64,000 bases of DNA from Pyropia yezoensis (lineage: Eukaryota > Rhodophyta > Bangiophyceae > Bangiales > Bangiaceae). A model generated the notes under the pieces. That model did not search any database. It was not told the DNA's origin and saw only the letters and a program-made list of their open reading frames with translations. The position numbers and the translations under genes are program-made. The first letter of the stretch is position 1. Every line of letters starts with the position of its first letter. The stretch is taken from the NCBI GenBank assembly GCA_009829735.1, contig CM020618.1, forward strand, positions 26,512,894-26,576,893, in the 5' to 3' direction. Positions 28,261 through 38,643 of this stretch are shown here, in pieces.

Positions 28261-31146
28261 GGATTGGACTTACGCCCAACCAAGTCCAGTATGCCTGGGG
28301 GATACCGGTGCCGGTCTCGGGTCACCCCTTTTATGGGTGAGCCGAAGGATCCCCGGCGGGACCCAACGACTGGGGGCCATGAGGATAGCCGCGTGGTTAC
28401 CCAGTGAGGGCTCCACGTGTGCATGCCTTGGCACCGGTGGCACCGTATGCCACCGTATCGCCTGGGCATTGCCCCGGCGCGAGTTTTGGGGGATCCCTTG
28501 GATCCCCACATGCTCCAGGCTGCTTGGCACGAAGCGGTCGGGTCCCTCAAGATGTGCCTCAACCAGGGGGGGAGAAATGTCCCCACACGGGCCAGGTACC
28601 CCTCCGACCGCATCAGTATCGTCGACGCGGCCAGCGCCCGGAAGCTCTTCTCCGTCGTTTTTAACACGCGGCGGTGTGCCGCGGCGCCGCCGCGTTGTAA
28701 GGATTCTCGCCCTAATCCCGTGCCTAATGCCTAAGGGATAATGTATGGGACCTCTCCTTAGAGATCCTGCCGAACCAACTCCTGGCAACATGGATCAACA
28801 CCTTGTAATGTAGGGCATGACGCGGTCTACTTTCCAGGCTCAAGATGAGTCAGCCGCTGTCCCACGGTGTCCGCCGGCCGCACGACAGGAGCCATCGACA
28901 GCCCATCATGGCCTGTCGAAAGGCGCCACCGTCAGCATCCGTTACGAGCCACATCTGCCACAGCTGGCGAGTCCGATAGACTTTCCTCGCTGCAGCATTG
29001 CAGCCATGTAACTGGCCAGCCGGCTGGCCTATTCGGTCGACTCGATCGAACTGTACTTACACGCCTCTCGGACCTTCGGACCGACGCGCGCCTGGAGCAG
29101 GCTGGGGCGGCGCACTAGGCGTTACACGCCGGACCCCTTCGTTTGGGGCGAACTGGGGCTCCACTGCTTTAGTGCGCACGCCCGCCCATGCTTTGTGTTG
29201 AGAGCCATGCTTTGTTTTTGGGCCGTTTTGTGCCTGCCGGCGGCCCGACGGGGAATCACATGTAGGGTGCCCCGAAGCGATTATATCGTGCCTGGGTGTC
29301 GGAGCCCCCGGAGGAGACTGGAGGGGCAGCCAAAGACGCAGACCAAAGACGACCTTAGCCCTTTGACCCCCCCTCGATCACCACCGACGTCGCGCCGTCC
29401 TCTTCCCCAGACCCACCACCGGCACCACCCCCCATCCTCTTCCCCGCACCCTGTCTCCCTGTTGCCTGTCATGGCTCGCTGACACCCATCACGAGTACGT
29501 TGAGGGCTGCCCAAGTGTGGGTGGTTCCTCACACGCGTCGACGGCCACTGCCATGTTAGGTTCAGTGTCCTCCGGCGCGTAAGGCGCCCCGGCGCCGGAA
29601 GAAGATCCTTCTTCACTGTCGACCTCGATGGTAAACCGTCACGGGTATTGTCAGCCGACCCACACTCGAAAACGGTATGCCCCCGCAGCTGTTCTCGTGG
29701 CACGTTGGAAAGGGGTAGGGGTAAAGGACGCGCAAAGAGGACGTCACTGGTGCTCAAGCGTTTTACTGCGACTGCTTGGTTGGCGCCTAACCACGCTTGT
29801 TCTCTTTGCCAACCATGGACCGGTGGGTTCACCCTGATGACTACAGATCTCGCTAGATACATAGATAGATAGATAGATATGTATCTACTAAATCGTTACT
29901 TGAATTCTTCGTCTTCTTCGGTTGTTTACATAACGAACCGTTGAAGGTCACCGTTTTGGAACAGTAGAGACTTTCTGCAACCAGATTCTCACCGAGGATT
30001 CTCGTATCTCTCTCGTTAAAGTGGCACATGCATGGCGCATCGTCTGACCGCGGTTGTGACTTTCAGCAACCAGGAGGTGGTGTTCTCGAAATTATTTGAC
30101 CTGGCCAGCCGAGAGTCCTTCGGAACTTGTTCGAGTACCACAGAGTACAGCACGAACCTCCCCTCAGCACGGTGTGCCACACGGGCTCCCCCCACAGTTC
30201 TTCTTTGTCAGCGCCGCCGACGTCACCCTGCATGGGGCGTACCTCGCCCCACCGCGCGCTCTTGCCGGCTGTCGCGCCCATCACTTCCGATGCGCTGTAG
30301 CTGGTTCGCTGTTTGCAGTCATGGGCACCACCCGACCTCCGGCCGCCCTCATCTCCCGCTCACCGCAGCCGCAAGCCTCTTGCTTGCCCTTCTCCCCCCA
30401 CTGTGTGCCCTGCTTCTCCTTGGCTTGGACATTGCTTTGCCTTCCTCACAACCTCGGGCTTCCTACTACGCTATCTAGGACGTCGCTCCCCCTCATCCTT
30501 TCCCAGGCCGTGACGTTGCCCTCCCCCTACTCTGCCGGTAACGCGCCTGCTGCTGCGGCGACACCCCCCGCCTTCTCATCGCCACGAGTGACGCGCGCGC
30601 CGCCGCTGCCGTTCCCCCCCCCTCTTGCTCCCTTCCGGTGACGCGCCCCCCGCCGTCATCCTCTATGGGAGAAGGGCTCGACGGAGAGGTTGAAAGCCGA
30701 CGTGAGCCGACGAGAGGGGGAGGATCCACCGCAGACAGGGGGGGGCAGCTGGCGGTGGGGGCGCAGCAAGCCACGGGAGGGTAGCAGACGGGGGGGGGGC
30801 AGCTGGCGGGGGGGGTGCAGAGGCGGGAGGGGAGCAGCAGGTGCGCTCGCACCAGCCACCGTGGTAGCCCCCTGACCAGCGCCGAGCTTCATGTCTCTTG
30901 AATGGATGGTAGCTCCACGGGCAGGAAGCGGAAGAGGCCACCTGCTCGATCCCCAGCTCTAGGGCAGAAGGGAATCAGTGGCACAGACAGGGGCACTGGG
31001 GCAACTGAAATTCTGAGCATACGGGGCGACCAGGCAGAAGAGGGGCAACGGGGATGAGGATGCTCGTCGGCGCTTGTGGAGGCGAGCGAGTGTGGATGAC
31101 CGCGGTTGTGGATGGAGCCGACGAGAGCATATGGCTCCGGCTGGGC
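28261..31146. other. Intergenic stretch with palindromes and a microsatellite
   Basis: No gene is recognised in nearly 2.9 kb. About 28260-28750 is rich in short palindromes; for example 28489-28507 has 8-bp arms GGGGATCC/GGATCCCC around CTT. It may be the rest of the diverged LTR or adjoining element sequence. A GATA microsatellite lies at 29855-29880. About 30500-30850 is GC-rich with open frames on both strands but no family resemblance. Confidence 0.35.
29855..29880. repeat. GATA microsatellite
   Basis: About six GATA tetranucleotides with one interruption (GATACATAGATAGATAGATA), flanked by GTATCTAC. A simple slippage repeat. Confidence 0.9.
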
Positions 31147-31151
31147 TGTGG

Positions 31152-33164
31152 TGTAGTGGTTTTACGTACCTTAGGCGCGTAGCACCAAGAACACACAGAG
31201 AAGCAACCCACCAAGAACGCGGGGAGACAGGAGAGATACCGAACTGCCGACCGCCTGGCTGGTTCACGCGGGGATCCGCGACCAGGACGACAGTGTTCAA
31301 GCACACGCAAGTCTGTTTTTTTCGAAGGGGGAAGCAACGCGCACCCCCACGCACACTCTTACCCTCTCTCACCCGCACCCAGCAACTCTCCACACCGGGC
31401 CACGTGCGGGCCAGTCAAAACCCTCCAACATATCCGGAGGGCCCCCTCCCCCACGGATCATCCCTGCCAGCGGGGCAGGAATCTCCAAGATACGGGGAAG
31501 AGGAGCCCCGCCGGACATCAGTGCCAACACTCAAGATCTCCCCAATCTCACAATCACGCAAAATACACAATCAAAATCCAAACCCCAAATGCATCCCATC
31601 CCGGAATATTGACCAAAGGCCAATTCCAGTCAGGGGAAATTCCCATACACTGGAAATCCCAACATGGGCTCCAGAACCAATGGCGACCCGGTCCCATCTC
31701 CATAGGAGGGGACCAATCGGAAGCCAGTAAAATCCCAAGGGGCCAAATCGGCCCCGTCCTCCTCACTAAAGGTGGATCTCACGCATTAAGATCGATGGGA
31801 ACGTCCCACCTTTGACGGCAGTACTGATGAACTTGTGCCCCCCGCACAGACCCGCTTGGCACACCATTCGAAAGAGGAACTCTCGGGCGATTTTTTTTAA
31901 TGTATGTTCGGCCCACGTACGCTTCCAACTTACTTCAGCCGTACGTCGAGGAAGAACATCAGGGTATCGTTTTCGTCGTCATTTCCGGACTCAGTGTGCA
32001 ATAAAATCTCGATGTTCCGCAAAAACCAAGTTCTGACGATGTCGAAAGGGCGCAATAGCGGCTACGAAGCCCGTGTCGAAGTTGCCGCGTCAATGTTGCT
32101 CGGGAACCATGCCCAGTGCGGCACTTCAGGCAGTGAAGTGTCAGTCCGTGCGGCATTTATCTCGCCCCAGATCAGGCGGACAAAAAGTGAAGAAGATCGA
32201 TGAGGGGCTACATTTCCAACCTGTTGCGCGCCTTTTTTTGTTTTCAAGATTTCTGGTCGCCCGTCAGGCGGTTCTGTTGCCCGCCCAAGCTGTCCCTCGG
32301 CTGCCACAGATCTGCTTCACGTCACTGACCGGCGCTTCCGCCTGACGGGTCTGCCAGCGTGGTCGCGGATCGCCCTCGCGTGACCGGAGCCTGTGCGGCA
32401 ATCTGTCAGGATGCCGCGTGGTCGCGCGATCGCCGCACCGGGAGGGGGTAAGAGGGCTCGGGCACTGCGCAGCATCTACGCTGGAACTGCCGCCGTGGTG
32501 CTCAGTGTGCGTGCGTTTTTCGAGCGGGAGATGCGCAACCGACGTGCGGAGCTGCGCGCCTGCGTACAGGGTGGCCAGGAAGAGGGGGGAGCGCAGGGCA
32601 GCGGCGGGGGGTGGCGGGCGGGGGGGAGGGCGCGACGGAGGGCGCATCCGATTGCCCCCACGGGGGGCGTCGCAGCAGGGGGGGCACGTGATGGGGGGGG
32701 GGAAGCGCGCGCCACCGAGGCAGAACGGACGCCACCCAACGCGACACCCGCAGTCAGTCACCCCGCGGAATCCCTACGGGCGTCCCCCCACCCAGGACGT
32801 CAGACTCGACAGCGTTTAACGGAAGTTCGCCGGAATAAAGCAGCCCCCATTTCGTCGACCTCACTCGGATCACATGTGTCGTGAAGTGGGGAGAGACGTG
32901 CAGCGAAGCGCCCCTCGAGATCGCTACGAACGCTGACTCCGGCTACCTCGAGACATCGTCGCTCTTTTTTTTTTTATACAGCACCGGAGCGCGTACGTCT
33001 ATTTTTCTGCGAAGTTTTGAGTCTCAGTCGGACGCCCATCCACTGTAGCTAATTTTTCAACGAAAATCTTATTGCGTGAGATATACCTTTAGGAAGGTGG
33101 GCACAGGGGTGCGACGCGATCTCTACGAGGTCCCCCTACGTGGAGGGACCATAGGGTCCCTACA
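31152..33164 (-). repeat. 3' LTR of the Ty3/gypsy element, split by a DNA transposon
   Basis: LTR sequence occupies 31152-31768 (617 bp) and 33092-33164 (73 bp). The two parts match 40481-41097 and 41098-41170 of the other LTR with no length change. Between them lies the 1321-bp Tc1/mariner-like insertion plus one duplicated TA. Confidence 0.95.
31769..33089. mobile_element. Tc1/mariner-like DNA transposon nested in the gypsy LTR
   Basis: A 1321-bp insertion flanked by TA on both sides (31767-31768, 33090-33091), where the intact LTR has a single TA. The left end AAGGTGGATCTCACGCATTA and the complement of the right end AAGGTATATCTCACGCAATA form inverted repeats of about 24 bp with three mismatches. 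No complete transposase is present. The plus ORF at 32411-32884, starting MPRGRAIAAPGGGKRARALR, could be an N-terminal remnant, but I cannot confirm it. The inner part (about 32550-32720) is GC-rich low complexity. It must be younger than the gypsy element. Confidence 0.9.
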
Positions 33165-33178
33165 CTTCCCACACCTCC
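33165..33178 (-). promoter_or_regulatory. Polypurine tract of the Ty3/gypsy element
   Basis: On the element's sense (minus) strand GGAGGTGTGGGAAG, nearly all purine, directly abuts the TGTAG start of the 3' LTR. This is where plus-strand DNA synthesis is primed in LTR elements. Confidence 0.7.
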
Positions 33179-33796
33179 AGGGGGTTGCGACCCGCGACCC
33201 AGACACCGGGGTAAACATATCCGGGTGCCCAACGGGCGGCGGAAGCAATGCCACTTGGCAGCATGCCGTCCCCACCGCCGAGTGTACCCATCCCCATGAG
33301 GGGGGGTGGATGACACTGGGTCAGCTCGGCTCCATGGTTTTCCCCCTTGAGGAGACAATCGTGGCCGCCCCCGTCGAGTGACAGGGGGGGAAACGTGGAG
33401 ACACCCCCTTCAAACCACCATCCGAGGGGTGGGGGACGCAACAAGGATGGAGCCCGTCTCCCCCCACGGCCCTGCCCGCACAGGGTGGGGACGTGAGGGG
33501 ACTGGCTCTCCTGGCATAGCCAGGAGCGAGGGGTTTGGGGGCCTTCTGTACACCCCCCTCAGCCCTGCGATAGGGGGCCAAGGGGTAGAAGAGGGCCGCC
33601 TGCCCACCCGTCAGGGGTGGATCAGAGCGGGAGGGGTGCCAACGGGTGCTCGCCGCAAGGACGGCCACCGTCTCCTCCCCCCCTCGGCTCCACCTCGCTA
33701 CCACCGGTCTGCGTGCATCCCCCTTTTCCTCACCCTAAGGGTGGGGGTGGCATCCACGTACTCTCCCCTGTCGTCTCCTTCGGAGAGAGGCCAGTC

Positions 33797-34144
33797 ATGG
33801 CTACCCCGTTGGGGCCATCGGACCACTACGCCACCATAGGTGACGGCGGCGGACCTCTATCCCCGTCGGCTCCTTCTTCCCCCCGTGGCCCTTTGGCCAC
33901 GCGGATGCCACCCGCCGCTCCGGGCGACGTCGTTATGGACGACGCCGGGAGCGGCCGGGGTGAAGCCGGTCCGGCTTCGCCGGCCGAGGTACCTGTACTA
34001 CCGTTGGTGGACTCGGGGGGCCTGGCCCCCTTCCTCATTCCCTGCCGCTTCGGCGCGACTACCCAAAAGTACAAGACGTCACCCATCCCAAGGGTGGCGA
34101 CCAGTTCCAGTATGAGGCTCAGGGCAAGGGCGTGGCTCAAGTGA
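33797..34144 (+). CDS. Antisense ORF between pol and the 3' LTR of the gypsy element
   Basis: An ORF of about 115 residues from the ATG at 33797 (MATPLGPSDHYATIGDGGGP), on the strand opposite to gag-pol, in the long region between pol and the 3' LTR. Protein-like composition is seen in more than one plus frame here. I do not recognise the product. Some plant gypsy elements are known to carry extra ORFs, often antisense, at this place. Whether it is expressed or only chance is unknown. Confidence 0.35.
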   Translation: MATPLGPSDHYATIGDGGGPLSPSAPSSPRGPLATRMPPAAPGDVVMDDAGSGRGEAGPASPAEVPVLPLVDSGGLAPFLIPCRFGATTQKYKTSPIPRVATSSSMRLRARAWLK

Positions 34145-34636
34145 AGGATTGGGGTCTAAGGCTCCCACAAGGGAATCCCGAGGTGACCAAGGGACCTCCA
34201 CAAGGGTGACGGATGGTCACACCTTACATCTGCGCCCAAGTATCAGGTACTCTGGTCCGTGCCGGTGGCCCCTAGGGTCACCCTGGAGCCATACTGGCAC
34301 CGAGTTGCCAGTGTAACCGTCATCTGCAAGGCATGGTCGGGGTACCCCCGTGCAGCGGACCCCATGCGGGTCGAGCAAAACGTTTATTCGGACAAGATGC
34401 GCGGGAAGAGGGCGGCCTTCCACCACCGTTCCCCGTCGACGTCGACCCCCTCCACACCAATACCGGTGAGGATGCCATCGAAGAGGACGCACCGCCAACA
34501 CTCGAACCCGCGACCTCACCAATATCAGGCAAAAGCCTCATCCACTGTGCTATGCACAGCTTCTTCCGGTCGCGTGCGCCCCAGAGTGATAATGGACTCA
34601 TCCAATTCTGCAGCCACTCCCTTTGGGAGTTGGTTG

Positions 34637-37600
34637 CTATTCTTCTTCTTGCGTTCCCCCTTGGGGTAATAGTCGGGACCCTTGGTCCCGTCCCTTGATG
34701 AGGAGCTTGTGCCTTCGGGCATATTTTAGCAGAGGAGCCCGTGGCACACCCTTCTTGGGGTGCCATGTGTCCCCTTCGGGGCCGTGGCCAGACCACCGTA
34801 CCCGCAAGTCCAAGTCGGGCTTCCCGTCTTCGTCCTCCACCCACTGGTGGCCGACAATCTGTTCGAACACGTCCTTCCCCGGGGATTCCTCGGGGCATTC
34901 GTTGAACGCGTCCCGGGCTTCCCGTGCCCGCATCCATACTGGATCCCCTGCCTTAGGCGGGGGAGCACGTATGATATTGTCTTTGCTCTGGGTCTGTTCT
35001 CCCGTAGATGTTTCAATAAGAAACCGTTGCCCGTCTGTGCGTAGCACCATACACGGTCCCTTCGTCCTTGAAGACATTTTTGTCCGCCCCTTAGCATAGG
35101 ATTTCACATAAACCCAATCTCCTTGAGACATAGTCTCTTTGTCTTGTTGAATACCCGCGTCATAAACACGTTTGTAGGCCTCTTGGGCCTCATCCAAATT
35201 CTTCCTCATCCGGGGGATTAGATGGCGCATTTCCTTCACATATTGAACCGCCGCCGTATCGGCGTCAGGCTCTTCCGTGTCCACAGAGCGTACCTTAGGT
35301 AAACGCTCAATATTCGACGCTTGCAAGCGCCGAGGGCTTACAAAAGTCATTGGGGCTGCCCCAGTGCTCGAATGCTCCTGCATATTATATGCAGTCGTCA
35401 CGAGGGGCACATAGCGATCCCATTCCCGTGGGTGCTCGGACGAATACGTCCGTAGCTGCCGCATGATTGTCCTGTTATACCGTTCCACTTGACCGTTGGT
35501 CTGTGGGTGATACGGAGTCGTATAGTTTGTGGAGATCCATAGGAGCCCCATGACTCCTTGGAAATAGACGGCCGCAAACTGAGGACCGTTGTCCGTCAGA
35601 GTGGAATCCGGGATGCCATAGGCAGCCACCCAATAATCGATAAATGCAGAGGCTACCCTAAGGGCAGTCGTGTCCGATAGTGGGACCGCCCTCACCAGTT
35701 TGGTGAACCGGTCGCACATCACCAGGAGCATGGTGTGCCCATTCTCCGTCTTCGGAAGCGGACCCAACAAATCCATGGCCACCGATTGGAATGGCTCATG
35801 AGCGGGGAATAGCTTCATAGGAGACTTAAGCCTCCGATCCGATATGCGGTTCTTGGTACATCCTGGGCAGTTATAGACATACCCGTATACGTCCGCCACT
35901 AGGGCGGGCCAATAAAAATACTGGCGCATCGTCCTGTACATCTTCCGGGAACCCGGATGACCCGCCGTAGGCGCATCATGATACATTTCCAGAACACGCT
36001 TCCGCAGCGATTCTGGGATGACCCATTGGTTATTCCCCCCGAGTTGGGAGTGGCGACACAGTACACCATCGTCGTCTTCAAAGAAGAAGGCGCTCCGCTG
36101 CCAACGGACATCCTTTGGAGGGATGAGAGGCCCCTCCATCCGGCGTTGCTTGCAAGATTTATCAGAGGCCTGGGCCTCAATGAGCTCGCGAAGCGTAACC
36201 TTCCCGAGGCCCTTAGGGCTTCGGTCTGTGAGGGCCTTTGCTGACCGGGTCACCGCCAATACGGGTATCTGGTCATCCAAAGGTGTCCTATCCAAGCCAT
36301 CCGTAGGAAGGCGAGACAGGGCGTCAGCCACTTTGTGGTCCTTCCCCGGTTGGTGCTTAATTTGGTACGAGAATTCCGCCAAGCGGAGTCTCCAGCCCGT
36401 AGGGCGTCGATTAGGGCTATTGCTTGTCATCACAGAAGTGAGGGCAGCATGGTCACAGCGCACCAGAAATTCGGATCCTTCCAAGAAGGAACGCAGGTAG
36501 GTCACTGACCATACCACTCCGAGTGCCTCAATTTCTGTGGCACAATAGTTCCGTTCGGCCGGGGATAGACCCCGACTAAAATACCCGACGGGGAGACTCT
36601 CCCCGTCCTCTTGTTGTTGCAGCAAGGCACAGCCCAGCTGCTCATAGCTGGCGTCCACCTCCAAAATATAATGCGCTCCCTCCCGAAGGATGGCAAAAAT
36701 GGGAGGCTTCAAGAGGCAGTCGCGAAGCTCCTCGAACGCCGCTTGAGTCTCCTCCGTTGGAGGAGGTAGTTCCTTGGCTAGGTGCGTACTAGTCAGCACG
36801 TTCAGCGGTCGAGCGATACGGGAAAAATTCGGGACAAACCTTTGGAATACCCCGCACATGCCCAAGAAGCTCTTCAGCTGCGTTTGTGTACGCGGATAAT
36901 GCAACCCCTTCAGGGCTTTTGTATTCTTCTCATTCACGGCCACCCGCCCTGGGCGGATGACATGTCCCAAATATTCGACCTCCCTCTGAAAGAGGTGGCA
37001 CTTAAACGCCTTCAGCGACACGCCGTTCTCCTTGAGGAGACTCAAAACGTGCTTCAAGTGGTGCAGGTGCTCCTCGTCAGAACGAGAATAGACGATAACA
37101 TCGTCCAAATAAACGAGGCAGGTCTGCCACTTCTCACCAGCCAGGATAATATCCATAGCTCTCTGGAACGTCGCTGGAGCGTTGCAGAGCCCAAAGGGCA
37201 ACCGCGTACATTGCCATATGCCCTTATGACATGTAAATGCCGTCAGGTGCTTATCCTCTTGTGCAATAGGAATTTGCCAATATCCAGCGTTACAATCGAG
37301 GGTGCTAAACACCCTGGCCTCCCCTAGGGAGTCCAAGCATTCATCCATCCTTGGGATGGGATATGCGTCCTTCACCGTGACGAGGTTGAGCCGCCGGTTG
37401 TCAATACAAAACCGGGGCGTACCGTCCGACTTCGGGACGATTACTACGGGACTAGCCCACTTGCCCTCGGCGGGTTCAATAACTTCGAGTTTTCGCATCC
37501 GCTCCACTTGTTCCCCTTCCAACTGGCGATGCTCGTGCCCCGCCTTGTAGGGATGTTGCCTCACCGGGGTTGCCCCGGGTTTCAAGCGGATACGGTGCAC

Positions 37601-38581
37601 GGTATTCTTGATGAGTACAAGAGTACCATCCCATAGGGATTTGTATTTCTCCACCAGCTCCAAGAGCTGGCCACGTAGGGCTTCAGGGACCTCTCCTAGG
37701 TCAACCTCAGAATGAGCGCCCTCCTCCTTCACCGCAGGACCTTCGCTCAGCTTCTGCATCTCTTCTTGAGAGACGCTCAATATAGGTCCTTGATAGGATG
37801 ATATTGACGCCACCACCGTCCCAACGGAAAGGCGGACCATCCTTGGCGTAGGATTCATCATTTGCACGGTGTACGGGGCGTCCCGGTTTAGCTCCGCGGG
37901 GCCGCTCGCCACGTGAGCACCGTACTTGGAGGCGATACGGGGCTGCCCGGAAATAATCCCGTGGCCTTGGAAATTCCCTCGCACCTTCACGTGCGAGATA
38001 ACCCCAGGCTTCAGCCTCAACTTGTGACACAAGGTGAGTTTTGCGGTCTTGACCTGTGGACAAGCGCACACGGGGCTCCACTTAATGGGACCCGTTTCCA
38101 CATCCTCCATATCCCGGAGAATTGGGACAACCATCCCTGTCTTGAGGGTCACCGTCTGGTCCTCATAGGAGATGGTTTTCACCTCGGTGTCACCAAATGA
38201 ATTTCCTAATATGACGGGTACCGCCGTATTATCGATCACTCCAAAGCAGACGTAGGAGACTTGGTCTCCCACTCGTACGCCCAAGCGTACAGTTCCTCGA
38301 ATGGGGAGCCACCCCCCATTCAGGTCAAAGTACAATACATTCTCCAGCTCCCCTAGGGGCTGGAGCCCCATTCCCTTCGGGAGCAAGGAGCTTCGAATCA
38401 GGGAGGGCCCGCTGCCGGTATCCAGGACAGCGTGCAAAGCATGCTCTAACCCTTCAGTAGCAAACAAACGTACAGCCAGCTGATAGCTGGATGAAGGCAT
38501 AATCGCGCAAATAACATTCTCCCGTTTCACCCCCTTAGGGAGTGCCAATAATGCAGGCTTGTTCGTTGGGGGGCGGCGCAA
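34637..38581 (-). CDS. Ty3/gypsy Pol (protease, RT, RNase H, integrase, chromodomain)
   Basis: A 1314-residue frame. Domains in order: aspartic protease with VLDTGSGPSL (about 38410-38435); reverse transcriptase with LPFGLCNAPATFQRA and the YLDD site (CLVYLDDVIVYS, about 37090-37125); RNase H with YILEVDASYEQLGCALLQQ (about 36620-36680). Integrase follows with its HHCC zinc finger (MYHDAPTAGH then NCPGCTKNR, about 35845-35990) and a D-D-E core (VAMDLLGPLP, LTDNGPQFA, TNGQVERYNR, about 35460-35790). A C-terminal chromodomain-like segment (LDLRVRWSGHGPEGDTWHP, about 34750-34810) probably directs insertion to marked chromatin. The RT-RH-IN order plus chromodomain places it in the Ty3/gypsy chromoviruses. 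Pol is in a different frame from gag, downstream of it. Confidence 0.95.
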   Translation of the reverse strand: MRRPPTNKPALLALPKGVKRENVICAIMPSSSYQLAVRLFATEGLEHALHAVLDTGSGPSLIRSSLLPKGMGLQPLGELENVLYFDLNGGWLPIRGTVRLGVRVGDQVSYVCFGVIDNTAVPVILGNSFGDTEVKTISYEDQTVTLKTGMVVPILRDMEDVETGPIKWSPVCACPQVKTAKLTLCHKLRLKPGVISHVKVRGNFQGHGIISGQPRIASKYGAHVASGPAELNRDAPYTVQMMNPTPRMVRLSVGTVVASISSYQGPILSVSQEEMQKLSEGPAVKEEGAHSEVDLGEVPEALRGQLLELVEKYKSLWDGTLVLIKNTVHRIRLKPGATPVRQHPYKAGHEHRQLEGEQVERMRKLEVIEPAEGKWASPVVIVPKSDGTPRFCIDNRRLNLVTVKDAYPIPRMDECLDSLGEARVFSTLDCNAGYWQIPIAQEDKHLTAFTCHKGIWQCTRLPFGLCNAPATFQRAMDIILAGEKWQTCLVYLDDVIVYSRSDEEHLHHLKHVLSLLKENGVSLKAFKCHLFQREVEYLGHVIRPGRVAVNEKNTKALKGLHYPRTQTQLKSFLGMCGVFQRFVPNFSRIARPLNVLTSTHLAKELPPPTEETQAAFEELRDCLLKPPIFAILREGAHYILEVDASYEQLGCALLQQQEDGESLPVGYFSRGLSPAERNYCATEIEALGVVWSVTYLRSFLEGSEFLVRCDHAALTSVMTSNSPNRRPTGWRLRLAEFSYQIKHQPGKDHKVADALSRLPTDGLDRTPLDDQIPVLAVTRSAKALTDRSPKGLGKVTLRELIEAQASDKSCKQRRMEGPLIPPKDVRWQRSAFFFEDDDGVLCRHSQLGGNNQWVIPESLRKRVLEMYHDAPTAGHPGSRKMYRTMRQYFYWPALVADVYGYVYNCPGCTKNRISDRRLKSPMKLFPAHEPFQSVAMDLLGPLPKTENGHTMLLVMCDRFTKLVRAVPLSDTTALRVASAFIDYWVAAYGIPDSTLTDNGPQFAAVYFQGVMGLLWISTNYTTPYHPQTNGQVERYNRTIMRQLRTYSSEHPREWDRYVPLVTTAYNMQEHSSTGAAPMTFVSPRRLQASNIERLPKVRSVDTEEPDADTAAVQYVKEMRHLIPRMRKNLDEAQEAYKRVYDAGIQQDKETMSQGDWVYVKSYAKGRTKMSSRTKGPCMVLRTDGQRFLIETSTGEQTQSKDNIIRAPPPKAGDPVWMRAREARDAFNECPEESPGKDVFEQIVGHQWVEDEDGKPDLDLRVRWSGHGPEGDTWHPKKGVPRAPLLKYARRHKLLIKGRDQGSRLLPQGGTQEEE

Positions 38582-38643
38582 AATCCTCTCAGGCCCCCCC
38601 GTATCAGGGGACGTAATGGGAGAAGCTCTAGGGGGACCGCCCC

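Noticed and set aside
32411-32884. Plus ORF in the nested transposon as a complete transposase
   Set aside because: No DDE motifs or catalytic domain are visible. At most an N-terminal remnant, so it was not listed as a CDS.
34490-34572. tRNA-like sequence on the minus strand (GGGTTCGAGTG B-box-like, AGTGGATGAGGC A-box-like)
   Set aside because: The T stem does not pair and no acceptor stem forms. It lies in the 3' region of the gypsy element and is probably chance or a very decayed tRNA relic.
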